Below, piece by piece: positions 38,004 through 47,900 of a stretch of DNA of 64,000 nucleotides. Positions within the stretch are counted from its first letter, which is position 1. Each line of letters begins with the position of its first letter. A program made the translations under genes and the position numbers. The notes under the pieces are model-generated. The model saw only the letters and a list, made by a program, of their open reading frames with translations, made no database searches and had not been told where the DNA came from. This DNA comes from Comamonas sp. GB3 AK4-5 (lineage in GTDB: Bacteria > Pseudomonadota > Gammaproteobacteria > Burkholderiales > Burkholderiaceae_C): assembly GCF_041320665.1 (NCBI RefSeq), contig NZ_CP166730.1, positions 620,001 through 684,000 of the forward strand. The letters are read 5' to 3'.

Positions 38004-38417
38004 ATGCAGAACGAGGGAGTCCAAGGCGGTGTGCGTCTGCTGCTACGGATGGAGGGCGCGGCCCTGCTGGCGCTGGCAGTGGCTGCTTATGGCCACTGGT
38101 GTGTGCCGCAAGGCCAGGGCTGGGGGCTTTGGGCCGCCTGTTTTTTGCTGCCGGACCTGGCCTTGCTGGCCTACCTCGTAGGCCCGCGCACAGGGGCTGC
38201 CTGCTACAACAGCACGCACAGCCTGTTGGGCGCGGTGGCCTGTCTGTGCCTGGCTCTAGCAGGTGCTGGCGGCTACTGGTTGGCTGCCGGCCTGGTGTGG
38301 GCCGCCCATATCGGCTTTGACCGCATGCTGGGCTATGGGCTCAAGTACGGCAGCGGTTTTGGCCATACCCATCTGGGCCGCATAGGGCGGGAGCGCTCCA
38401 GCGCCAAAGCCGAATAA
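38004..38417 (+). CDS. DUF4260 membrane protein
   Basis: 137-residue inner-membrane protein with about four hydrophobic segments. Family blocks: LLRMEGAALLALAVAAYG, FLLPDLALLAYLVGPRTGA, CYNSTHSLLGAVACL, and WAAHIGFDRMLGYGLKYGSGFGHTHLG, the last being the conserved DUF4260 C-terminus. Function unknown. The start at 38004 is preferred over the ATG six bases upstream because AAAGGG would otherwise touch the start codon. Confidence 0.87.
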   Translation: MQNEGVQGGVRLLLRMEGAALLALAVAAYGHWCVPQGQGWGLWAACFLLPDLALLAYLVGPRTGAACYNSTHSLLGAVACLCLALAGAGGYWLAAGLVWAAHIGFDRMLGYGLKYGSGFGHTHLGRIGRERSSAKAE

Positions 38418-38454
38418 GAGGCCGCACCGCGCTGGCTGCCGAGAAAGAAAACCC

Positions 38455-39729
38455 ATGGAAAAACCCGTCATTGTTTTTGTGAGCGCGGTCTACCCCAGCC
38501 AGCACAGCCTGCTGTGCAGCCATCTGCGCCAGACCGGTATGGCAGACAGCTGGTTTATGACCATGCCAGGCCATGTGCAGCGCCATGCCCAGGACGGAGA
38601 GCATCTGCTGCCCTTTCAGCCCGATGGCGACATCATGGGCCACCAGGGCTATTACTACGCCAGCAAGGTAGAGCGCTCGGCCCGCATTGCACGCGGCGTT
38701 TACCAGGCGATCAAGGCCTTTGAAGCCAAGCAGGGTAAGAAGGTGGATGTGATCGTCTCCCACTCCATGTGGGGGTCTACCAATTTGCTCTATGGCGAGC
38801 TGGACGCCGCCTTTGTCAGCTACATCGAATTTCCCAGTTACCGCGCCCATGGCTGGGACGCACGCTACCCGCCCGATCTATCGCAGCGCCTGACGGACCG
38901 CAACATGGAAATGCTGCACTACCACCAGGTGCTGTGCAGCGATCTGACCATCACGCCCAGCCAGCATGCCAGGTCCATGTTTCCACCGGAGTTGCAAAGC
39001 CGCATTGCGGTGCAATTTGAAGGCTTTGATCTGTCGGCCGAGATGGCGAAAGCACGGCCCACAACGCCTGCGGATACGCGCTTCAGCATCGGGTTTTCTG
39101 CCCGCGATCTGTCCAGCGCCAAGGGTTTTGAAACCTTTATGCGCCTGGTGGACCGCATGGTGCGGGAAGGCCAGGCCGAGGGCGTACGCTTTGTGGCCCT
39201 GGGCGATGCGCAGGCGCCGACCTATGGCTACGAGCAGCAATGGGTGCAGCGCCAATACGGGGATGCGCAATTCAGCTTCAAAGACCATTTGCTCAAGCTC
39301 CACCCGGCTGCCGAGGTGGTGGAGTTTCCGGGCAAGCTGCCCTATGCGCAGTTCGCCCAGTTGCTGGGCGAGATCGACCTGTTTCTCTATCCTTTGCGCC
39401 ATGGCGTGGCCAATTGGGGGCTGATGGAAATCCTGGCCCGTGGCGGCTGTGTGCTGGGCTCCAACTGGGGCTTTGTGCCCGAGCTGGTGCAGCATGATGT
39501 CAACGGCATGCTGCTGCCCGATGCGGACGACGCCTGGATACAAGCCATCGCCAGCTTGCGCGCTGACCCGCAGCGGCGGCAGCGCTATCGCCAGGCGGCC
39601 ATGGAAACCGGCAAGGCCTTCCACATTGCCCGTGTGGCGCCGCGTTATATGGAGCTGTTTCGCCTGGCCATGTTGAACCAGCGCACGCGAAAGAACGCTT
39701 GGGGCGCAGTCCCACTCGCGCCTCGCTAG
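38455..39729 (+). CDS. Glycosyltransferase (GT-B, group 1/4-like)
   Basis: 424-residue GT-B fold glycosyltransferase. The N-terminal acceptor domain (about 1-190) includes VIVFVSAVYPSQHSLLCSHL and VDVIVSHSMWGSTNLLYGE. The C-terminal donor domain (about 200-400) begins RFSIGFSARDLSSAKGFETF and contains VVEFPGKLPYAQFAQLLGEI, DLFLYPLRHGVANWGLMEIL and GSNWGFVPELVQHDVNGMLL; the E in GLMEIL is the usual nucleotide-sugar contact. No other polysaccharide genes are adjacent, so the product (LPS, glycoprotein or EPS) is unknown. No signal peptide; expected on the cytoplasmic membrane face. Confidence 0.85.
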   Translation: MEKPVIVFVSAVYPSQHSLLCSHLRQTGMADSWFMTMPGHVQRHAQDGEHLLPFQPDGDIMGHQGYYYASKVERSARIARGVYQAIKAFEAKQGKKVDVIVSHSMWGSTNLLYGELDAAFVSYIEFPSYRAHGWDARYPPDLSQRLTDRNMEMLHYHQVLCSDLTITPSQHARSMFPPELQSRIAVQFEGFDLSAEMAKARPTTPADTRFSIGFSARDLSSAKGFETFMRLVDRMVREGQAEGVRFVALGDAQAPTYGYEQQWVQRQYGDAQFSFKDHLLKLHPAAEVVEFPGKLPYAQFAQLLGEIDLFLYPLRHGVANWGLMEILARGGCVLGSNWGFVPELVQHDVNGMLLPDADDAWIQAIASLRADPQRRQRYRQAAMETGKAFHIARVAPRYMELFRLAMLNQRTRKNAWGAVPLAPR

Positions 39730-39887
39730 CTATTACATCCAGAGCGTGAAATGCATGTGCAGCGCCCCTGTGCGGCCTCAATATCTGCATATGACAGGCG
39801 CTTGGAGGCGGGGCGCGGGCGGGTGAAATAATGGGCGGAAGCCGGCCGAGCCTGCGACACTCTTTTGCCCTCATCCTCCTTACCCCC

Positions 39888-40859
39888 ATGCCTGAAACAC
39901 CCCATCGCTCTCTCTTGCAGACCCATGGCAGCGAGGTCAATCGCTCCGGCGAGCTGGAGGTGTTGGTGCTAGTCGCGGAGCGTGGCAGCCTGTCGGCTGC
40001 GGCGCGGCAGCTGGATCTGTCGCCCTCGGCGGTGAGCAAGACGGTGTCGCGGCTGGAGGCCCGCTTGGGTGTGCAGCTGCTGCAGCGCAGTACCCGGCAC
40101 CTGCAGCTGACGGCCGAAGGTGCACAGCTGGTGGAGCAGGGCAAGCGCCTGCTGGCCGATCTGGATGCGCTGGAAGCCAGGGTGGCTGCGCGCAGCGCGC
40201 CGCAGGGCGTGGTGCGCATCACGGCCAGCACCTCCACAGGCCAGCTGCTGTTGGTGCCCAAGGTGCCGCAGCTGCTGGAGCAGCACCCGGGGTTGGAGCT
40301 GGAGCTGTTGTTCTCCGACCCGGTGGTGGACCTGGTGGCGGAGGGCATAGACATTGCCATCCGCTGGGGCCAGCTGCCGTCCTCGGACATGGTGGCGCGC
40401 AGGCTGGGTTGCACCCGCCAGGTGATTGTGGGGGCGCCGGACTATCTGGCCCGCCACGGTGTGCCGCTGCACCCGCAGGAGCTCCAGACCCACAGGCGCA
40501 TGGGCTGGTCCTATCCCCGTGCCATCCCGCATTGGCCTTTTCTGGTGGAGGGGCAGCGTGTGATGGTGGATGCGGGCGAGGTGCTGCGCGTCAACGATGG
40601 CGATGTGCTGCGCAGCCTGGCCGTGGCCGGTGCGGGCCTGGCCAGGCTGTCGCTGTTCCATGCCTGGAAGGATCTGGAAGCGGGGCATTTGCAGGTGGTA
40701 CTGGAGGACTTCAACTGCGGGGACCTGGAGCCCATTCACGCGGTCTACCTGGGCAAGCCCGATCGCCTGCCACCGCGCACGCGGGCCGTGCTGGATTTCT
40801 TGCAAGCCCATGTCGATCTGCGCCATGCCGAGCTGCTGCCAGCGCCGTGGCAGGCTTGA
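39888..40859 (+). CDS. LysR family transcriptional regulator
   Basis: 323-residue LysR protein. The N-terminal helix-turn-helix is at about 20-80: LEVLVLVAERGSLSAAARQL, DLSPSAVSKTVSRLEARLG, VQLLQRSTRHLQLTAEG. The C-terminal periplasmic-binding-like sensor has VRITASTSTGQLLLVPKVPQ, DPVVDLVAEGIDIAIRWGQL and SLAVAGAGLARLS, matching the CrgA/DsdC-like branch. The N-terminus is about 20 residues longer than usual, so a later in-frame start cannot be excluded. Its target is unknown; no divergent gene faces it. Confidence 0.9.
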   Translation: MPETPHRSLLQTHGSEVNRSGELEVLVLVAERGSLSAAARQLDLSPSAVSKTVSRLEARLGVQLLQRSTRHLQLTAEGAQLVEQGKRLLADLDALEARVAARSAPQGVVRITASTSTGQLLLVPKVPQLLEQHPGLELELLFSDPVVDLVAEGIDIAIRWGQLPSSDMVARRLGCTRQVIVGAPDYLARHGVPLHPQELQTHRRMGWSYPRAIPHWPFLVEGQRVMVDAGEVLRVNDGDVLRSLAVAGAGLARLSLFHAWKDLEAGHLQVVLEDFNCGDLEPIHAVYLGKPDRLPPRTRAVLDFLQAHVDLRHAELLPAPWQA

Positions 40860-40888
40860 GCCATTGACCAGTGCCTATTGGTTTACCC

Positions 40889-41251
40889 ATGGCCCGCAGC
40901 AGCGAAAGAATCATCTATTTGCAGCCCGATGCACCGGCCAAGCCGGCCATGGGGGCGCCCTGCAATGGCTGCGGTCTGTGCTGCCTGGCCGAGCCCTGTC
41001 CGCTGGGCATGTGGGTGTCACGCCGCCGCAGCGGGGCCTGCAAGGCCTTGCAATGGCATGAATCTGCCCAGCAGTACCGCTGCGGCATGGTGGTGGACCC
41101 TGCTGCCGTGCTGGGCTGGAAAACACCTTGGGCCGTATCGCTGGTGGCCCGGCTGGCCCGGCGCTGGATTGCCGCAGGCATAGGCTGCGATGCAGATTGG
41201 CAGGCGCAGCCACCGCGCGATGCAGACCCTGAGGCCACCCCATTTCCTTAA
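40889..41251 (+). CDS. Cysteine-cluster protein (YkgJ-like)
   Basis: 120-residue protein with a metal-binding cysteine pattern near the N-terminus: APCNGCGLCCLAEPCPLGMW, then GACKALQW and YRCGMV. The CxxCGxCC core is that of YkgJ-type proteins, which bind zinc or an iron-sulfur cluster. The C-terminal half has a hydrophobic stretch (TPWAVSLVARLARRWIAAGI). ATG at 40889 is chosen over an in-frame GTG at 40871, which overlaps the start of the spacer. Function unknown. Confidence 0.75.
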   Translation: MARSSERIIYLQPDAPAKPAMGAPCNGCGLCCLAEPCPLGMWVSRRRSGACKALQWHESAQQYRCGMVVDPAAVLGWKTPWAVSLVARLARRWIAAGIGCDADWQAQPPRDADPEATPFP

Positions 41252-41919
41252 TGGTTTCAAGGCCTTGGGTCATTGCAGCGGTCATTGACATCAATAATCA
41301 AAAAACTGCCTTGGCAGGCTGGTCTTCGGTGCTTTTTAGGCGCGGAGGGCGCATGGCCTTTCCAAGCGCTGGGCTTTGGCCAGGTTTTGAAAGCACAGTT
41401 GGTACCCATACCGCCACACGCTGCAGGGTGAGGCAGGCAGCTTCGATCTGCGCGCAAGCCTGTGCGGCGGCGCCCTCGGGAGCAGCCGGAGCAGAGCCCA
41501 AAGAAGACCATGGCAAGGGGCGATCATGTCCCGCCCGGCCACCTTGTGGCGCACTGTTTTTCCGCAGTCCAGGCGCCATGCCGACGCAGGCTTGGGGTTG
41601 CTGGTGCTGCCGCTTCCCGGCCCTGTGGCCCTTCGTTATTAGTAGGGCCCATTGGCGAGCCTTGCGGCGCGGCGGTGGTGCCCGGCAGAGCAAGAGGGCA
41701 TGGACTTGTCAGCTCGTATCTTGCTGCACCCTTTTGGAGTGTTGAAGGCCTGTTGACAGGCCTTTTTCAGGTGGGTGCCGGCTGCTGCGGTACATGGATG
41801 ATTTGCTTCGCTCGTTTTTTTGAAAGCGCGCAATGATGAACCTACCTGGCCACAGCGCATTGCCCTCTTGGCGGCAACTGCGCTGAATTCCGCTCGCGTT
41901 GCAAGGGCCTTTGCAGCCT
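41252..41919. other. 668-base spacer without a supported gene
   Basis: Several open frames cross this region on both strands but none has a ribosome binding site, a family motif or a believable composition. The only clear element is the hairpin at 41745-41767. The autotransporter promoter should be in the last 150 bases, where the sequence becomes less GC-rich. A degraded gene or a small RNA ending at the hairpin is possible. Confidence 0.5.
41745..41767 (+). terminator. Rho-independent terminator in the spacer
   Basis: AAGGCCTG at 41745-41752 and CAGGCCTT at 41757-41764 with a four-base loop, followed by TTT (five T in total). Strong hairpin 490 bases after the nearest recognised gene, so it may end an unannotated transcript. 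Confidence 0.75.
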
Positions 41920-44900
41920 ATGTCGCGGCATTTTTACCCCGCTCCCATGGCATCTTTGCTGCCGGTTGGAGTCTTGTGTTCGGGGTGGGGCATGGCGCTT
42001 GCCATGGGAATGCTGCTGGTGCTGGGCGGCCACCATGCCGTGGCCGCCACCTTCCCTCCCGTGGCCAACGCCATCAGCATCACGGTGGTGAAAAACAGCG
42101 GTGAGGTGGCGATCCCCCCCGATGTCTCCGGTGTCTTTGATGCGCTGGCGGTCGTCTCCAGCGCTGGCAATGGCTTTGCCCGCGCTGGCACCGACCAACT
42201 GCTGTATTACCGCCCCGTCAGCGAGTATTCCGGTACCGACACATTCACCTACACCGCCAGCAACGAAGCCGGCAGCTCTGCGCCCGCGACGGTCACGGTC
42301 ACCGTGAATCCGGCCCTGCCCATTGCCAAGAGCAGCACCAGCACCGTGGCGGCCAACAGCGTGGGCAATGTGTTGACACTCAGCCTCAGTGGCGGGCCGG
42401 TCGACAGAGTCACCATCCAGACCTCTCCCGCCAACGGCCTGCTCACCGTCGCGGGGAGTGGGATTGCCTACACCCCCACAGCCGGGTATTACGGCACGGA
42501 CTCCTTCAGCTACAGCGCCAGCAATGCGGGAGGAACTTCGCAGACCGCAACAGTCACCATCACCGTCAACCCGCCGCCGCCCATAGTCCATGACGTCAGT
42601 GTTTCCGTTGCGAAGAACAGCGGAACCACGTTGATCACGCCCAGTGTCACCGGTACTTACCGCTCGGTGGTCAAGGCTTCTGAACCTGCCCACGGCTCGG
42701 CCTGGACCAGCCAGAAGACCATGCTGGGATACACCCCGGATGGTAATTATTCGGGGTCTGATTCTTTCACCTACACCGCCACCAATGACGGTGGAACCTC
42801 GGCGCCTGCGACGGTCTACATCAACGTGGGGGCAGCGGTGCCCATTGCCAACAACAGCAGCGCATCTGTGGCGGCCAACAGCAGCGCCAATGTGCTGGCA
42901 CTGAATCTGAGTGGGGGGGGCGCTACCAGCGTGGCCCTGGTCACTCAGGCGGACCATGGTGTGGCCACGGCCAGCGGCAATGCCATCAGCTACACGCCCA
43001 CCCCTGGTTACTCGGGCACAGACGCTTTCACCTACACCGCCACGAATGCCAGCGGAACCTCCACCGTGGCGAACGTGAGAATCACTGTGACTCCGCCCAC
43101 GCTGAGTCTCAGTCCCACCAGTTTGAATATGGGAAAAATGGGCTCGGCCTACAACCAGATTCTGGATGTCAGTTTTGGAACGCCGCCTTATGTGTACGCC
43201 CTCAGCGAGGGGCGCTTGCCCGAAGGGATGGTGCTGGGCAGCATCACGGGTACACCCACAGAAAGCGGGACCTTCAGCTTCACAGTTCAGGCCACCGATG
43301 TCTATGGGGCCACTGGCACGCAGAGCTATGAGCTGACCATCGCCATTCCAGCGCCTAAGGCGAATGCCACGAGTGCGACGGTGGCGGCGAACAGCAGCAC
43401 CAACTTGGTGGACCTGGACACCACGGGAGAGGTCGACAGTGTGGCCGTCGTGGGCCAGGCCGGGCATGGAGAAGCCACGGCCAGCGGTGCCAATATCTAC
43501 TACACACCTGCTGTGGGCTACTCGGGTACGGATGCATTCAGCTACACGGCCACCAATACCAGCGGCACCTCGGCGGCTGCGACCGTCACGGTCACGGTGA
43601 CGGCTCCCACGCTGCTGCTGACACCCAATACCTTGAACTCGGGCACGGTGGGTTCGGCATACGGCCAGACATTGGCATCCAGCGAAGGTACGGCCCCTTA
43701 TACCTACACGCTGTCCTCTGGAAGCCTGCCTGAAGGACTGAGTCTGGGAAGCAGTGGTGCAATCACGGGAACGCCTACGGCCAGTGGCAACTTCAGCTTC
43801 ACCATCCAGTCCACCGACGCCTATGGTGCCACCGGAGCGCAAAACTATGTGCTGCTCATTACGCCCCTACCGGTCCCTGTGGCCAATGCCTCGAGCATCA
43901 CCGTGTTGGCCAACAGCAATGCCAATCCGGTGGCGTTGAGCATCACGGGAGCGGCCACCAGTGTGGCCGTCGCCACCCAGGCGTTGCAGGGCACGGCCAC
44001 AGCCAGTAGCACCGGCATCAGCATCAGTTACACCCCCGTGGCGGGCTATTCGGGGGCAGACTCCTTTACCTACACGGCCAGCAATGCCAGTGGCAGCTCG
44101 GCGGCGGCCATGGTGACGATTGCGGTGACAGCACCTGTGCTGATGCTGTCACCCAGCACCCTGATCACGGGCATGGTGGGCTCGGCATACAGCCAGACGC
44201 TGTCTGCCAGCCAAGGCACGGCCCCCTATACCTATGCCCTGTCCTCAGGGGCGCTGCCCGGTGGGCTGAATTTGGGAAGCGACGGCGTACTCCAGGGAAC
44301 GCCCACAGCCAGTGACAGCTTCAGCTTCACCATCCAGGCCACTGACGCCCATGGCGCTACCGGAGCGCAAAGCTATGCGCTGTTCATTGCCCCCTTGCCG
44401 GTGCCTGTGGCCAACCCGTCGAAGCTGACCGTGGCGGCCAACAGCAATGCCAACCCGGTGACGCTGAGCATCACGGGGGCAGCCACCAGTGTGGATGTGA
44501 TTGCGCAGGCGCTCCACGGCACGGCATTGGCCAGCGGCGCCAGCATGGGCTACACGCCCACGATGGGTTACTCGGGAACGGATGCCTTTACCTACACCGC
44601 CACCAATGACAGCGGCACGTCGGCAGTGGCCACGGTGATCGTGACGGTAAGTCCTCCGTTTTTGAGCATTGCTCCGGGCGTTTTGCCGGATGGCATGGTG
44701 GGCACAGCCTATGGCCAAAGCCTGAGCGCCAGCCTGGGAACGGCACCCTATACCTATGCCTTGGTTTCGGGCAGCCTGCCTGGGGGGCTTGGCCTGGGAA
44801 GCGGTGGCATGCTCATGGGAACGCCCACGACCAGTGGCAGCTTCAGTTTCACCATCCAGGCCACCGATGCTTATGGTGCGACCGGAACACAAATCTATGC

Positions 44901-47900
44901 GCTGCTCATTACGCCTCTGCCGGTGCCTGTGGCCAACCCGTCGAAGCTGACCGTGGCGGCCAACAGCAATGCCAACCCGGTGACGCTGAGCATCACGGGG
45001 GCTGCCACCCGTGTGGATGTGATTGCGCAGGCGCTCCACGGCACGGCGGTGGCCAGCGGCGCCAGCATGGGCTACACGCCCGCGATGGGTTACTCGGGAG
45101 CGGATGCCTTTACCTACACGGCCACCAATGGCAGCGGTACGTCGGCAGTGGCCACGGTGAGCGTGACGGTGAGTCCTCCGGTTCTGAGCATTGCCCCGGG
45201 CGCTTTGCCGGATGGCATGGTGGGCGCAGCCTATGGCCAAAACCTGAGCGCCAGCCTGGGGACGGCGCCCTATACCTATGCCTTGGTCTCGGGCAGCCTG
45301 CCAGGAGGGCTTGGCCTGGGAAGCGATGGAACGCTCATGGGAACGCCCACGGCCAGCGGCAGCTTCAGTTTCACCATCCAGGCCACCGACGCTTATGGTG
45401 CGACCGGAACACAAATCTATGCGCTGCTCATTACGCCTCTGCCGGTGCCTGTGGCCAACCCGTCGAAGCTGACCGTGGCGGCCAACAGCAATGCCAACCC
45501 GGTGACGCTGAGTATCACCGGGGCAGCCACCCGTGTGGATGTGATTGCGCAGGCGCTCCACGGCACGGCATTGGCCAGCGGCGCCAGCATGGGCTACACG
45601 CCCGCGATGGGCTACTCGGGGGCTGATGCCTTTACCTACACCGCCACCAATGGCAGCGGTACTTCGGCAGCGGCCACGGTGACCGTGACGGTGAGTCCTC
45701 CGGTTCTGAGCATTGCCCCAGGCGCTTTGCCGGATGGCACTGTCGGGGCGGCCTATGGCCAAAACCTGAGCGCCAGCCTGGGGACGGCGCCCTATACCTA
45801 TGCCTTGGTCTCGGGCAGCCTGCCTGGGGGGCTTGGCCTGGGAAGCGGTGGCATGCTCATGGGAACGCCCACGACCAGTGGCAGCTTCAGTTTCACCATC
45901 CAGGCCACCGATGCTTATGGTGCGACCGGAACACAAACTTATGCGCTGCTCATTACGCCCCTGCCGGCGCCTGTGGCCAATCCTTCGAATACCACCGTCT
46001 TTGCCAACAGCAGCGACAACCTGGTGACGCTGAGCATCACGGGGATGGCTTCCAGTGTGGCCGTCGCGACCCAGGCAGCCTCTGGCACGGCCACAGCCAG
46101 TGGTGCCAGCATCCGCTATACGCCTGCGGCGGGCTACTCGGGCTCGGACTCCTTTACCTACACCGCCACCAATGCCAGTGGTACCTCGGCGGCCGCCACG
46201 GCGACGATTGCGGTGACAGCGCCTGTGCTGATGCTGAGCCCCTCCACCCTGATCACAGGCATGGTGGGCTCGGCATACAGCCAGACGCTGTCTGCCAGCC
46301 AAGGTACGGCCCCCTATACCTATGCGCTGTCCTCGGGGGCGCTGCCCGGGGGGCTCAGCCTGGGCAGCGACGGTGCACTCACGGGAACGCCCACCGCCAG
46401 TGGCAGCTTCAGCTTCACCATCCAGGCCAGCGACGCCCATGGCGCCACCGGAACGCAAAGCTATGCGCTGTTCATTGCCCCTCTGCCGGTGCCCGTGGCC
46501 AACCCTTCGAGCCTTACCGTGCCCGCCAACAGCAATGCCAACCCGGTCACGCTGAGCATCACGGGAGCAGCCGCCAGCGTGGCGGTGGTCACCCAGGCGC
46601 TCCACGGCACGGCTTTGGCCAGCGGCGCCAGCATGAGCTACACGCCCGCGATGGGCTACTCGGGGGCTGATTCCTTTACCTACACAGCCACCAATGCCAG
46701 TGGTACCTCGGCGGCCGCCATGGTGAGCGTGAACGTGCTTTCTCCCGCGCTGAGCATTGTTCCGGGCACTTTGCCGGATGGCATGGTGGGCACAGCCTAC
46801 GGCCAAAGCCTGAGCGCCAGCCTGGGAACGGCGCCCTATACCTATGCCTTGGCCTCGGGCAGTCTGCCTGGGGGGCTCAGCCTGGGAAGCGGTGGTGCGC
46901 TCACGGGAACGCCTACGGCCACAGGCAGCTTCAGCTTCACCATTCAGGCCACCGACGCCCATGGCGCCAACGGGGCGCAAAACTATGTGCTGTTCATTGC
47001 GCCCCTGCCCGTGCCCGTGGCCAACCCCTCCAATGCCACGGTATTCGCCAACAGCAATGCCAATCAGCTGGCGCTGAGCATCACAGGTGCAGCGGCCAGC
47101 GTGGCGGTGGTCACCCAGGCGCTTCATGGCACGGCCTTGGCCAGCGGTGCCAGCATCCGCTATACGCCCATGGCGGGTTACTCGGGTGCGGACTCCTTCA
47201 CCTACACGGCCACCAATGCCAGCGGCACCTCGGCGGCGGCCACGGTGACGATTGCCGTGACAGCGCCTGTGCTGGCGCTGAGTCCCAGCACCTTGCCGGA
47301 CGGCATGGAGGGCACAGCCTATGGCCAAAGCCTGAGTGCGAGCTTGGGCACAGCACCCTATACCTACGCGCTGGCCTCGGGCAGCTTGCCTGGGGGGCTC
47401 AGCCTGGGAGGCGGTGGTGCCCTCACGGGAACGCCCACGGCCACAGGCAGTTTCAGCTTCACCCTCCAGGCGCGTGATGCCTATGGCGCCACTGGAACGC
47501 AAAGCTATGCGCTGCTCATTGCGCCCCCGCCGGTACCCGTGGCCAATTCCGCGAGCATCACCGTGCCGGCCAACAGCAGCGCCACCCCGGTGACGCTGAG
47601 CATTACCGGGGTGGTGGTCAGCGTGGCCGTGGCGACCCAGGCCGCCCATGGCACAGCCACAGCCAGCGGCAGCAGCATCAGCTATATGCCCACGGCGGGT
47701 TACTCGGGCTCGGACTCCTTTACCTACACGGCCTCCAACGCCAGCGGCACTTCGGTTGCGGCCACGGTGGCGGTGACGGTCAGCCCTCCCACTTTGAGCA
47801 TCGCCCCTGGCTCGCTGCCGCCGGGCACGATCGGCATAGCCTATGGCCAGCACCTGAGTGCCAGACTGGGAACCGCACCCTATGGCTATACCCTGGCGCA

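Noticed and set aside
44401..47533. Regular 522-bp spacing considered as a CRISPR-like or satellite array
   Set aside because: The units are in frame, translate into Ig-like modules and have no short direct repeat with unique spacers.
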